A stretch of 64,000 nt of DNA from Flavobacterium psychrolimnae (GTDB lineage Bacteria > Bacteroidota > Bacteroidia > Flavobacteriales > Flavobacteriaceae), in the NCBI RefSeq assembly GCF_003312425.1, contig NZ_QNUX01000005.1:1-64000 (forward strand), read 5' to 3'. Below are positions 26,082 to 35,126 of the stretch, piece by piece (within the stretch, counting starts at the first letter, position 1; each line of letters begins with the position of its first letter). Below the pieces are notes generated by a model. It was not told where the DNA came from. It worked only from the letters and a program-made list of their open reading frames with translations, and searched no databases. The position numbers and the translations under genes were made by a program.

Positions 26082-26450
26082 ATGAAAAAGTTTCACATTT
26101 TATTAATCGTTGTACTTGGCTTCTTCTTGATGCCAATGGTAACTTTTGCGTGTGGAAACAATTCAGAAAAACAATCTTGCAAAAAAGAAATCTCTTCTAA
26201 AACAGATAAAAAAGATTGTTGCGAAGGTGATAATCATTCGAAGAATAAAAATCATAAAGGTTGTGGAGGAAAATGCAGCCATTCTAAATGTGGTTGTGCT
26301 TCTTCTTGCAACACATCTGTTTCTATTAATGAATTGAACTTTAATAAAAATATTTTTAATTTCTTTTCAGAAAAACAAAATTTTTACAATTACGAAACCT
26401 CCATTTCTTCTGGTTTCAATTCTTTATGGCTTATACCAAAAATAGGCTAA
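26082..26450 (+). CDS. Small secreted Cys/Lys-rich protein with LWLIPKIG tail
   Basis: The ATG at 26082 gives 122 residues and a clean signal peptide (MKKFHILLIVVLGFFLMPMVTFA); the open frame extends to a TTG at 26028 upstream of the promoter, which is unlikely to be used. The mature protein has CGNN, SCKKE, DCCEGDNHSKNKNHKGCGGK and CSHSKCGCASSC, many Lys and several His, and it ends NSLWLIPKIG. It is the plus-strand counterpart of the protein at 25010-25366. It precedes the HMA-DUF3347 gene by about 150 nt and probably belongs to the copper operon. Metal binding is inferred. Confidence 0.8.
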   Translation: MKKFHILLIVVLGFFLMPMVTFACGNNSEKQSCKKEISSKTDKKDCCEGDNHSKNKNHKGCGGKCSHSKCGCASSCNTSVSINELNFNKNIFNFFSEKQNFYNYETSISSGFNSLWLIPKIG

Positions 26451-26603
26451 ATTTTAAATTTGATAGCCATAATTGTGTCAAATCAAAAGCAATTATTGCT
26501 TTAAATCATTTACTTTCTCAGTTAATTTCATTTTCAAAAGGCTGGCTTTGTTGTGCTGTCATTTTGTTCTTGTTTAACTAATTCAATTTAAAATTATTTT
26601 ACA

Positions 26604-27449
26604 ATGAAATCACTAAAAAAAATAGTGATGGCAATAACTCTATTGCTATCATTCACAGTGTCTAATGCGCAAATCAAAAACGCTAAAACTGAAACCGTAA
26701 AAATATTCGGGAATTGTGGAATGTGCGAAACCACCATAGAAAAAGCAGGAAGTCTCAAGAAAATTGCGAATGTTGATTGGAATAAAGACACCAAAATGGC
26801 TACGCTTACTTATGATGCTAAAAAAACCAATCAAGATGAAATCTTAAAACGTATTGCACTTGCGGGTTATGATAGCGAAAAATTCCTTGCTCCAGATGCT
26901 GCATATTCAAAACTTCCGGGATGTTGTCAATACGATCGTGAAGCAAAAGTTGCAGTAAAAACGGAAACAAAATCCGAAGAAACTAAAATGGAAATGAACG
27001 ACCATTCTACAATGACTGAAAACCAAGGAACAGACCAACTAAAACCAGTTTTCGATAATTATTTTTCATTGAAAGATGCCTTGGTAAAAACAGATAGTAA
27101 AATGGCTTCTGCAAAGTCAAAAGATTTATTAACCGCAATCACTGTCGTAAAAATGGAAACATTGAAAATGGATGTACATATGACTTGGATGAAAGTTTAT
27201 AAAGATTTAACTGCTGATGCAAAAAATATTTCTGAAACACAGGATATCAAAAAGCAAAGAGAACTTTTCAAATCATTATCTAAAAATACGTATGAGTTGA
27301 TAAAAGTTTCAAAATTTACTGAACCGGTTTATTATCAATATTGCCCGATGCAAGATGCCAATTGGTTAAGTAAAGAAAATACAATTAAAAATCCTTACTA
27401 CGGATCACAAATGTTGAGTTGTGGTAAAACAGTAGAAACAATAAAATAA
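26604..27449 (+). CDS. Secreted HMA domain fused to DUF3347
   Basis: The protein has 281 residues. A signal peptide (..SFTVSNAQ) is followed by an HMA domain (about 27-95, metal site GNCGMCETTI), then a CC pair (LPGCCQYDRE) and a linker with MEMNDHSTM. A DUF3347 domain follows (about 140-275): helical, with YYQYCPMQD and, near the end, NPYYGSQMLSCG. DUF3347 is a periplasmic family found with copper pumps; its conserved CPM and terminal Cys suggest a metal site. The HMA part closely resembles the whole protein at 24492-24854. It lies upstream of a long plus-strand copper operon. Confidence 0.9.
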   Translation: MKSLKKIVMAITLLLSFTVSNAQIKNAKTETVKIFGNCGMCETTIEKAGSLKKIANVDWNKDTKMATLTYDAKKTNQDEILKRIALAGYDSEKFLAPDAAYSKLPGCCQYDREAKVAVKTETKSEETKMEMNDHSTMTENQGTDQLKPVFDNYFSLKDALVKTDSKMASAKSKDLLTAITVVKMETLKMDVHMTWMKVYKDLTADAKNISETQDIKKQRELFKSLSKNTYELIKVSKFTEPVYYQYCPMQDANWLSKENTIKNPYYGSQMLSCGKTVETIK

Positions 27450-27469
27450 TAAAATTAAAACTTTAAAAA

Positions 27470-28522
27470 ATGAAGAATATATCTTTTACCGCATCAATAA
27501 TTGGAGCAATACTTTTATCATCTTGTAATAAAGATGATAATATGGATATGACAAATGCAGCATTAAACGTTAATTATCCAGCAGCGTATGTTGTCAATGG
27601 TGAAGATGCAACAATTTCAGTAATCAAATTATCAACTAATGAAGTTACAGGAACTATTCCATTGATGGGAACCGATACAGATATGATAATGTGGCCACAC
27701 CATATTTCTTCACATTCAAATCATCTTGCAATTGGAGTTCCGGGAATGGATTTAAGCGCAGGACACGCAGTGACAGGAACTATGTCGGGTAAACTTGTTG
27801 TTATTGATGCAACAACTGGTTCAATTGTTAAAAAAATGGGTTTACCTGTAATGAACCACAATACTATTTATTCTCCAAATGGTACAGAAATTTGGGTGCC
27901 TCAAATGGATATGAACGGAAAAGTATTGGTGTATGACGCTACAACTTATGCGTTGAAAAGTACAATTACTGTAGGTATGATGCCTGCAGAATTAACTTTC
28001 TCTTCGGACGGGACAAAAGCCTATGTTGCTAATGGCGATGATGATAACGTTTCAGTAATCAATGTAGCATCAAAATCAGTAGTTGCAACGGTTACAGTTG
28101 GTAACAATCCTGTTGGAGCTTGGACTGGTACAGATGGTAAAATGTATGTTGATAACGAAGACGGACAATCTATTTCTGTTATAAATGTAGCTACAAATGC
28201 CGTTGACCAAACTATTATTTTAGGATTTATGCCCGGAATTGCCTCACACAACGGAACAAAAAGCGAATTATGGGTTTCAGATCCAATGAATGGAAAAGTA
28301 CATTATTGGACTTGGGATGCTGGTATGATGATGTGGATCCACGGTGGCGCTTTTAATACGGGTGCTGGTGCTCACGCAATTTCTTTCACTATGGACGGAA
28401 ACACTGCCTATGTAACCAACCAAACAGCAAATACAGTTTCTGTTGTAAATGTTACCAATCATACCGTTACTAAAACAATCAATGTTGGTAAAAAACCAAA
28501 TGGGGTTGTAATAAAAATGTAA
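27470..28522 (+). CDS. YncE-type beta-propeller lipoprotein
   Basis: The protein has 350 residues. A lipoprotein signal ends AILLSSC-NKDD. It has repeated propeller blades of the YVTN kind (AYVVNGEDATISVI, AYVANGDDDNVSVI, MYVDNEDGQSISVI, AYVTNQTANTVSVV), each followed by a TI/VG turn. The protein is Met/His-rich between blades (MIMWPHHISSHSNHL, GMDLSAGHAV, PVMNHNTIY), unusual for the family and consistent with copper contacts. A second YncE lipoprotein is at 42146. Its role in copper resistance is unknown; a scaffold or metal-binding function is inferred from context. Confidence 0.9.
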   Translation: MKNISFTASIIGAILLSSCNKDDNMDMTNAALNVNYPAAYVVNGEDATISVIKLSTNEVTGTIPLMGTDTDMIMWPHHISSHSNHLAIGVPGMDLSAGHAVTGTMSGKLVVIDATTGSIVKKMGLPVMNHNTIYSPNGTEIWVPQMDMNGKVLVYDATTYALKSTITVGMMPAELTFSSDGTKAYVANGDDDNVSVINVASKSVVATVTVGNNPVGAWTGTDGKMYVDNEDGQSISVINVATNAVDQTIILGFMPGIASHNGTKSELWVSDPMNGKVHYWTWDAGMMMWIHGGAFNTGAGAHAISFTMDGNTAYVTNQTANTVSVVNVTNHTVTKTINVGKKPNGVVIKM

Positions 28523-28625
28523 ACTATTAATTTCTAAAATATCAAATGTAAATTTGATAAACGATTAAAATGGCTTGCAATTGATCAGTGTTAATATTAT
28601 AAACAATTAATTAAAACTGTAAAAA

Positions 28626-29252
28626 ATGAAAAATCTAATTATCGTACTAAGCGTATTCTTAGCAGTTAGCACAGTAGCATCAGCTCAAGAAGCTACAAAA
28701 TCTTCGCAAAAGGAAGCTCAAAAAACAACTTATACTTGCCCAATGCATCCAGAAGAAGTGAGTTTAATAGAAGGAAAATGTAGCAAATGTGGAATGACAA
28801 TGGTAAAAACCACTGAAAAAATAGATACTCACGCTACAAAAGGCAGTCAACCTAAAACTAAAATTGTAACAAAATATGTTTGTCCAATGGACGGCTCAAC
28901 TTCTGATACCGAAGGGAAATGTTCTAAATGTGGAACTAGGATGGTAAAAATTACCGAAAAGATAGATACTCACGCTACAAAAGGCAGTCAACCTAAAACT
29001 AAAATTGTAACAAAATATGTTTGTCCAATGGACGGCTCAACTTCTGATACCGAAGTGAAATGTTCTAAATGTGGAACTGGAATGGTAAAAATTACCGAAA
29101 AGATAGATACTCACGCTACAAAAGGCAGTCAACCTAAAACTAAAATTGTAACAAAATATGTTTGTCCAATGGATGGCTCAACTTCTGACAAACCGGGGGA
29201 ATGTCCTAAATGTGGAATGGAAATGACTAAAACGGAGGGTAAGAAAAAATAA
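28626..29252 (+). CDS. Secreted protein with four heavy-metal-binding (HMBD) domains
   Basis: The protein has 208 residues and a signal peptide (MKNLIIVLSVFLAVSTVASAQ). It contains one canonical HMBD (YTCPMHPEEVSLIEGKCSKC, then GM) and three variant copies (YVCPMDGSTSD..GKCSKCG). These are separated by the same 20-residue linker (KIDTHATKGSQPKTKIVTK), arising from a 141-bp tandem DNA repeat. Each domain has the CPM and CxxCG halves seen at the N-termini of Cu-ATPases and CusB proteins. It is likely a periplasmic copper sponge or carrier, with capacity set by repeat number. It lies between YncE and DUF3347 genes in the copper operon. Confidence 0.9.
   Translation: MKNLIIVLSVFLAVSTVASAQEATKSSQKEAQKTTYTCPMHPEEVSLIEGKCSKCGMTMVKTTEKIDTHATKGSQPKTKIVTKYVCPMDGSTSDTEGKCSKCGTRMVKITEKIDTHATKGSQPKTKIVTKYVCPMDGSTSDTEVKCSKCGTGMVKITEKIDTHATKGSQPKTKIVTKYVCPMDGSTSDKPGECPKCGMEMTKTEGKKK
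28813..29235 (+). repeat. Three tandem 141-bp coding repeats
   Basis: The landmark GATACTCACGC recurs at 28824, 28965 and 29106, exactly 141 bp apart, and the units differ by only a few bases. Each unit encodes one linker plus one HMBD domain (47 residues). The near-identity points to recent duplication or gene conversion. Confidence 0.95.
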
Positions 29253-29442
29253 TCCAGTCGCATAAATTTTAAATTTCCTTTTAGTTTAATTCAATGCACA
29301 TGATACCAATAATAAGGATGCAATGATTTTAATGACCCTATAAAACGAAAAAATTAATTTCTATATAAAAATGGGTTTTCAAAAAAATATTCATCAAAAA
29401 ATGTTGCAAATACCAACAATATCAATTAAAAAAAATAATAAA

Positions 29443-30177
29443 ATGAAAAATCTAATCCTTTCAGCCATAGCGATGGCATTTGTACTAGTTTCTTGTAATC
29501 AAAAAAATAAAGAAGCTGCAACAACTAATTCGGAAACAACAGAGAGTACCTCGCAATTATACGCGTGTCCTATGCACCCAGAGGTTACAGGAAAAAAAGG
29601 TGAAAAATGTTCAAAATGTGGAATGGAATTAACCGAACCAGTTGTACAAAATGAAGCAGCTCATGATCATACTGATGGTAGTCATAGTCATAATGATACA
29701 ACAACAGTTGAAGTTAATACTGAAGCTACATCGGTTACCCAAACAACATTTTCAACAAGCGAAATAATCTCTGGCTATTTAAAACTCAAAAACGCACTCA
29801 CAAAAGACGATACAAAAGGAGCAGCCAATGCGGGTAAAGCATTATATGCAACTTTCAATAAAGTCAATACCAATGCAATAGATCCAAAATTGAAAACAGA
29901 ATATATTGATATTTCTGATGATGCTAAAGAACAGGCAGAACACATTGGTGATAATGGTGGGAAAATTGACCACCAAAGAGAACATTTTGCGATGTTGAGT
30001 AAAGATGTGAATGATTTGATAAAAATATTTGGAGCAAAACAAAAACTATATCAAGATTTTTGTCCTATGTATAATGAAGGAAAAGGGGCTATTTGGATAA
30101 GTGAAAGCAAAGAAATAAAAAATCCATACTACGGTTCGAAAATGCTTACTTGTGGTTCTATGAAAAAACAATTATAA
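29443..30177 (+). CDS. Lipoprotein with HMBD and DUF3347 domains
   Basis: The start is the ATG at 29443 (MKNLILSAIAMAFVLVSC-NQ lipobox), giving 244 residues; a longer frame from 29371 adds an implausible leader. The HMBD domain (YACPMHPEVTGKKGEKCSKC, then GM) begins near residue 37, followed by a His-rich linker (HDHTDGSHSHND). A DUF3347 domain follows (about 105-240), ending FCPMYNEG..NPYYGSKMLTCG. It is an anchored copper-binding protein, similar in its second half to the protein at 26604. The next gene starts 1 nt after its stop codon. Confidence 0.9.
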   Translation: MKNLILSAIAMAFVLVSCNQKNKEAATTNSETTESTSQLYACPMHPEVTGKKGEKCSKCGMELTEPVVQNEAAHDHTDGSHSHNDTTTVEVNTEATSVTQTTFSTSEIISGYLKLKNALTKDDTKGAANAGKALYATFNKVNTNAIDPKLKTEYIDISDDAKEQAEHIGDNGGKIDHQREHFAMLSKDVNDLIKIFGAKQKLYQDFCPMYNEGKGAIWISESKEIKNPYYGSKMLTCGSMKKQL

Positions 30178-30178
30178 A

Positions 30179-30649
30179 ATGAAAAAAATCATCAAGAAAA
30201 TACTCATAATCGGGTTTGTTATTTTTTTGTTGATGCAGTTATATCAACCTGCTCGTAATGAAAGTTATGAGCAGGAATTAACTGCAAATTTTACAAAAAT
30301 GTACGATGTTCCTAAAAATGTTGAAACTATTTTACGGACATCTTGCTACGATTGTCACAGTAACAATACTAATTATCCATTATATTCTTACATTCAGCCA
30401 GCACGGTTTTTTATGGAAGAACACATTAAAGATGGTAAGAAGGATTTGAACTTTAATGAATTTGGAAAGTACTCCAAGCGAAAACAAGAAAACAAATTAG
30501 AAGCTATCATCAAACAAATAAAATCTGATGAAATGCCCTTAGCGTCCTACACGTTACTTCATAAAAATGCAATAGTAACACCTGCTCAAAAAGAGGAAGT
30601 AATCAATTGGATAAATAAAACAAAAGATAGTCTTTCATTAGAAAACTAA
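30179..30649 (+). CDS. Membrane-anchored haem-binding protein
   Basis: The protein has 156 residues with one N-terminal membrane helix (about 5-22) and a single c-type haem site CYDCH (56-60), in the context TSCYDCHSNNTNYPLYS. This is the pattern of the haem-binding family (Haem_bd) common in Bacteroidetes. The following HxPAR-type helix and SDEMPLASYTLLH are also typical. It lies 1 nt after the DUF3347 gene and 5 nt before cusA, so it is translated with the pump genes. A role in electron transfer to periplasmic copper proteins is possible but not shown. Confidence 0.88.
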   Translation: MKKIIKKILIIGFVIFLLMQLYQPARNESYEQELTANFTKMYDVPKNVETILRTSCYDCHSNNTNYPLYSYIQPARFFMEEHIKDGKKDLNFNEFGKYSKRKQENKLEAIIKQIKSDEMPLASYTLLHKNAIVTPAQKEEVINWINKTKDSLSLEN

Positions 30650-30654
30650 ACATT

Positions 30655-31935
30655 ATGGTAGAAAAATTAATAACATTCTCACTACGAAATCGAGCCGTTG
30701 TCTTGCTGGTTTCAGCTTGCTTATTTGCTTGGGGAGTTTACAGCGTCCAACAAAACCCCATTGACGCCATTCCTGATTTATCCGAAAATCAAGTTATTGT
30801 GTTTACGGAGTGGATGGGAAGAAGTCCACAGGTTATCGAAGCCCAAGTAACATATCCCTTGGTTTCCAACCTGCAAGGTATTCCTAAGGTTAAAAACATT
30901 CGAGGCGCATCTATGTTTGGGATGAGCTTTGTTTACATCATTTTTGAAGATGATGTCGATATTTATTGGGCAAGAACCCGTGTATTGGAAAGACTAAATT
31001 ATGCCCAACGCTTGTTGCCTCAAAATGTAGTTCCAACACTTGGACCCGATGGCACAGGTGTGGGTCACGTTTTTTGGTATCATTTAGAGGCTAACGGTAT
31101 GGACTTGGGAGAACAAAGAGCTTTACAAGATTGGTACGTGAAATTTGCATTACAAACTGTTCCCGGCGTGGCTGAAGTAGCATCATTTGGGGGTTTTGAA
31201 AAACAGTACCAATTAGTGTTAGATCCCTTGAAAATGCAGTACTACAATGTGAGTATGATGGAAGTGATGAATGCAGTCAAGGCTAATAATAACGATGTTG
31301 GTGGGCGAAAATTCGAAATGAGTGATATGTCATACATTATAAGAGGATTAGGATATATCAAAAACATAAAGGACGTGGAAGAGATTGCTATTAAAAATTA
31401 TAATTCCGTTCCTGTAAAAGTTAAAGACATTGGTTCAATACAAATGGGTGGCGATTTGAGACTAGGTATTTTTGATGAAAATGGCACTGGTGAAGTTGTT
31501 GGCGGAATTGTGGTAATGCGTTATGGCGAAAATGCTGATAAGGTAATAACGGCAGTCAAGGAAAAAATGAAAGAAGTTGAAAAAGGATTGCCTGAAGGGG
31601 TTACTTTTAAAACCTCTTATGACCGAAGTGATTTAATAGAAAAAGCAATCGCATCAGTTAAAGGAACTTTAATCGAAATTATGATTACTGTTTCTCTTGT
31701 GGTTCTTCTTTTCCTTTTTCATTGGCGAAGTGCTTTAATTATACTCATTCAATTACCTATTTCTGTGTCTATTGGCTTTATTTTACTTGAAGCATTTGGC
31801 ATTTCATCTAATATTATGTCATTAACGGGTATTGCTCTGGCAATTGGTGTTGTTGTTGATGATGGTATTGTAATGGTTGAGAATGCCTACAGGACAGTTT
31901 CGGAGAAACAAGAAGAAATGGACAATAATCAGTAA
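30655..31935 (+). CDS. cusA: N-terminal half of a split CusA-type RND copper pump
   Basis: The protein has 426 residues. It begins like CusA (TFSLRNRAVVLLVSACLFAW, NPIDAIPDLSENQVIVFTEW) and includes the first porter region and transmembrane helices 1-4. It ends just after TM4 (LTGIALAIGVVVDDGIVMVE, NAYRTVSEKQEEMDNNQ) with a stop in the cytoplasmic loop. The rest is supplied by the next gene after an 11-nt gap, in another frame. The sequence up to the stop is intact and shows no decay, so the halves may form a working two-chain pump. It belongs to the Cu/Ag CusA branch (MGRSPQVIEAQVTYP). Confidence 0.9.
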   Translation: MVEKLITFSLRNRAVVLLVSACLFAWGVYSVQQNPIDAIPDLSENQVIVFTEWMGRSPQVIEAQVTYPLVSNLQGIPKVKNIRGASMFGMSFVYIIFEDDVDIYWARTRVLERLNYAQRLLPQNVVPTLGPDGTGVGHVFWYHLEANGMDLGEQRALQDWYVKFALQTVPGVAEVASFGGFEKQYQLVLDPLKMQYYNVSMMEVMNAVKANNNDVGGRKFEMSDMSYIIRGLGYIKNIKDVEEIAIKNYNSVPVKVKDIGSIQMGGDLRLGIFDENGTGEVVGGIVVMRYGENADKVITAVKEKMKEVEKGLPEGVTFKTSYDRSDLIEKAIASVKGTLIEIMITVSLVVLLFLFHWRSALIILIQLPISVSIGFILLEAFGISSNIMSLTGIALAIGVVVDDGIVMVENAYRTVSEKQEEMDNNQ

Positions 31936-31946
31936 TTGGAAATAAG

Positions 31947-33884
31947 ATGAAAAATAAAATTAAAAATATATTCAAAAAAGAAAACGATCCACTATCTCCT
32001 GAAGATAAGTTGAAGCTTATAGAAAGCTCTTCCAAATTAGTAGGCCCAGGTGTTTTCTACTCAACAATAATTGTAATTACATCCTTTTTGCCTGTATTTC
32101 TTCTCACAGGAATGGAAGGCAAGTTATTTGGACCATTGGCTTGGACGAAATCTTTTATTCTGATAGTTGATGCCTTTTTAGCCATTACACTTGTACCAGT
32201 GCTAATTAGTTTTTTACTAAAAGGAAAACTTCGTCCAGAAAATAAAAATCCAATTAACAAAAAATTGGAAAGCATTTATACACCCATTTTGATTTTTTGT
32301 TTAAAATGGAGGAAAACGGTATTGGGCATCAACATCATTGCCTTGCTGATTGGTGTATTAATGTTTACTCGTTTAGGTTCAGAATTTATGCCCCCTTTAG
32401 ATGAAGGATCTGTACTGTTTATGCCAGTAACCTTACCCGATGTATCCAACTCCGAAGTAAAGAGAATTCTTCAAGTTCAAGACAAATTGATTAAGTCGAT
32501 TCCCGAAGTGGCTCACGTGTTGGGAAAAGCAGGCAGGGCAAATACGGCAACTGATAACAGTCCAATAAGTATGGTTGAAACCATTATTTTGCTAAAACCT
32601 CAAGCAGAATGGCGAGAAGACAAAACCAAGAATGATATTATCACGGAAATAAACAACAAACTGCAAATCCCTGGTGTGACCAATGGTTTTACGCAACCTA
32701 TTATCAACCGTATCAATATGCTTTCAACAGGAATCAGAACCGATGTAGGAATCAAAATCTACGGAGCAAGTTTAGACACCATCAATGTTTTGGCTCAAAA
32801 AATTAAAAAAACATTGGAAGGAACTTCTGGAGTTAAAGATTTGTATGCGGAACCCATAACAGGCGGAAAATATATTGACATTGAAGCAAAAAGAGACGTT
32901 ATTGGTAGATATGGATTGACCATAGACGACATTAATAATGTGGTTGAAGCTTCTATTGGAGGTATGAAACTAACCACGACTATCGAGGGAAGACAGCGTT
33001 TTTCTGTAAATGCAAGATATGCTCAAGAATACCGTAACAGCATTGAAGCCTTAAAAAAACTACAGGTGCAAACAATGGATTTTGGCCCAATACCATTAGA
33101 AACTGTAGCTAATGTAAAAATAAGTGATGGCCCTCCAATGATAAATAGCGAAAATGCAATGCTTCGGGGCACTGTGTTGTTCAATGTTCGGGAACGTGAT
33201 TTAGGAAGTACTGTAAAAGAGGCGCAGAAAAAACTCGATGCAATGATGACTAAAATGCCAAAAGGATATTATGTGGAATGGAGCGGTCAATGGGAAAATC
33301 AAATTAGAGCCAACAAAACATTAAGTTTAATACTGCCTATTGTTGTGGTCATTATATTTCTTGTTTTATATTTTACGTACCATTCAATGAAAGAGGCATT
33401 AATCACGATGATTACAGTACCCTTTGCTTTAATTGGAGGAATATTTATGGTTTATTTTTATGGCATTAATTTATCCGTTGCTGTTGCCGTTGGATTTATT
33501 GCCTTGTTTGGAATGGCAATCGAAACGGCAATGTTAATGACCATCTATTTGAATGAAGCAATGAATAAAATGGTAGAAAAGTACGGAAACACGAAGGAAA
33601 CCATAACTGAAGAAATATTGAAACAATATATTATTGATGGTTCAGCCAAAAGGTTAAGACCAAAATTGATGACGGTTTCAGTTTCCTTATTTGGATTAAT
33701 CCCTATTCTTTGGGCAACAGGAACAGGATCTGATATAATGCTTCCCATTACTGTTCCACTAATTGGAGGTACAATTACTTCCACGATTTATGTATTATTA
33801 GTAACACCGATTGTTTTTGAAATGGTAAAACTTCGAGAATTAAGAACAAAAGGAAAAATAGATCTTATAGATGTTAAAGAATAA
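31947..33884 (+). CDS. cusA: C-terminal part of the split CusA-type RND copper pump
   Basis: The protein has 645 residues. It starts with a short basic cytoplasmic segment (MKNKIKNIFKKENDPLSPED), then the conserved start of TM5 (LVGPGVFYSTIIVITSFLPV) and the rest of the permease: GSEFMPPLDEGSVLFMPVTL, the second porter region, TM7-12 with ALIGGIFMVYFYGINLSVAV and FGMAIETAML. It ends LLVTPIVFEMVKLRELRTKG. No homologous sequence is lost at the junction as far as I can see. It overlaps the next tolC-like gene by 14 nt. With the preceding gene and two adaptors it should form the copper/silver efflux pump. Confidence 0.9.
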   Translation: MKNKIKNIFKKENDPLSPEDKLKLIESSSKLVGPGVFYSTIIVITSFLPVFLLTGMEGKLFGPLAWTKSFILIVDAFLAITLVPVLISFLLKGKLRPENKNPINKKLESIYTPILIFCLKWRKTVLGINIIALLIGVLMFTRLGSEFMPPLDEGSVLFMPVTLPDVSNSEVKRILQVQDKLIKSIPEVAHVLGKAGRANTATDNSPISMVETIILLKPQAEWREDKTKNDIITEINNKLQIPGVTNGFTQPIINRINMLSTGIRTDVGIKIYGASLDTINVLAQKIKKTLEGTSGVKDLYAEPITGGKYIDIEAKRDVIGRYGLTIDDINNVVEASIGGMKLTTTIEGRQRFSVNARYAQEYRNSIEALKKLQVQTMDFGPIPLETVANVKISDGPPMINSENAMLRGTVLFNVRERDLGSTVKEAQKKLDAMMTKMPKGYYVEWSGQWENQIRANKTLSLILPIVVVIIFLVLYFTYHSMKEALITMITVPFALIGGIFMVYFYGINLSVAVAVGFIALFGMAIETAMLMTIYLNEAMNKMVEKYGNTKETITEEILKQYIIDGSAKRLRPKLMTVSVSLFGLIPILWATGTGSDIMLPITVPLIGGTITSTIYVLLVTPIVFEMVKLRELRTKGKIDLIDVKE

Positions 33885-35124
33885 ATTATATATAGCAATA
33901 AGTTGTTTGATTTTGAGCGCCACTAATTTGGCAGCACAAACACTTTCCTTGGATAATGTCTTGAGTACAATCAAGACAAACAATCCTCAACTAAAAATGT
34001 ACGATGCCGACATTCAAAGTATGGATGCAGCGGCAAAAGGTGCCAGAAGTTGGATGCCACCACAAGTGGAAACGGGTTTCTTTATGACTCCTTACAATTC
34101 CAATCTTTGGAAAGCAAGCGAAATGGGACAAGGAATGGGAAATTATATGTTGGGTGTTACGCAAATGATACCCAATGCATCCAAGTTAAAAGCTGATTTT
34201 AATCTTATGAATGCAATGTCATCTGTTGAAAAAGAAAACAAAAACTATACAGTTAATCAATTGAAAGCATTGGCAAAAACAAATTATTATCAATGGTTGG
34301 TTTTAAATAAAAAAATAAAAATAGCCGATGATAATTTGTTGCTTTTAGATTATATGATTAAAAGTATGGAAATACGCTACCAGTATAATATGGATAAATT
34401 GCCTACTTATTACAAAGCAAAATCGCAATACAGCGCATTAGAGAGTATGATTCTAATGTTGCAAAATGACATTTCCCAAAAGCGAATTATGCTAAACACC
34501 TTGATGGCAAGAGATAAAAACACCAAATTTGAAATTGATGAAACTTACGAAATAAAAGATTTTAATTTGGCCATATCAGATACAACTTCTCTTTCTAAAA
34601 ACCGAAGCGATGTGAAAGCCATAGAAAAAACGATGGAAATAAATCAGCTCAAAATTGCAGCCGAAAAAACAAAATTATTGCCCGAGTTTGGTATAAAATA
34701 CGACCATATGTTTGCTTTTGGAACACAACCTCAACAGTTCTCCTTAATGGGAATGATTACCATTCCTATGCCTTGGTCAACCAAAATGAATAAAGCCAAC
34801 ATCAATAGTTATCATATTAAAAATGAAAGTCTCAATTGGCAAAAAGAAATGATATTGAATGAAGCCACAGGAATGATTTCGGGTATGAGCAATGAATTGA
34901 ACGCTTTAAAAAAACAATACGAAGTTGCCCAAAAAAGTATTATCCCTGCTTTGAAGAAAAATTATGAAACAGCAATTTTGGCTTGGCAAAATAACACCGG
35001 TGATTTATTTGCCACTCTCGATGCTTGGGAAGCATTAAATATGGCTCAAATTGATGCTTTAGATAAATTGCAAAATATTTTGGCAGCACAAGTAGAAATT
35101 GAAAAACAATTAGAAACCAAATAA
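33871..35124 (+). CDS. cusC: TolC/CusC-like outer membrane efflux channel
   Basis: The protein has 417 residues and a signal peptide (..LILSATNLAAQ). OEP-family halves are visible: LDNVLSTIKTNNPQLKMYDA near the start, long helices with coiled-coil character, and a central strand pair (FGIKYDHMFAFGTQ, LMGMITIPMPW). The protein is richer in Met than other TolC homologues (GFFMTPYN, EMGQGMGNYMLGVTQMIPN), as expected for a Cu(I)/Ag(I) channel. Here it is a separate gene, unlike the two fused RND-TolC proteins in the window. It overlaps the split cusA and precedes the adaptor gene by 2 nt. Confidence 0.92.
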   Translation: MLKNKLYIAISCLILSATNLAAQTLSLDNVLSTIKTNNPQLKMYDADIQSMDAAAKGARSWMPPQVETGFFMTPYNSNLWKASEMGQGMGNYMLGVTQMIPNASKLKADFNLMNAMSSVEKENKNYTVNQLKALAKTNYYQWLVLNKKIKIADDNLLLLDYMIKSMEIRYQYNMDKLPTYYKAKSQYSALESMILMLQNDISQKRIMLNTLMARDKNTKFEIDETYEIKDFNLAISDTTSLSKNRSDVKAIEKTMEINQLKIAAEKTKLLPEFGIKYDHMFAFGTQPQQFSLMGMITIPMPWSTKMNKANINSYHIKNESLNWQKEMILNEATGMISGMSNELNALKKQYEVAQKSIIPALKKNYETAILAWQNNTGDLFATLDAWEALNMAQIDALDKLQNILAAQVEIEKQLETK

Positions 35125-35126
35125 TT

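Noticed and set aside
28813..29235. Regular DNA repeats that could suggest a CRISPR array
   Set aside because: The repeats are 141 bp with no unique spacers and lie in frame inside a coding gene.
31920..31950. Programmed frameshift joining the two CusA halves
   Set aside because: There is no slippery heptamer at the junction, and the second frame has a stop just upstream, so a simple shift would not join them in frame.
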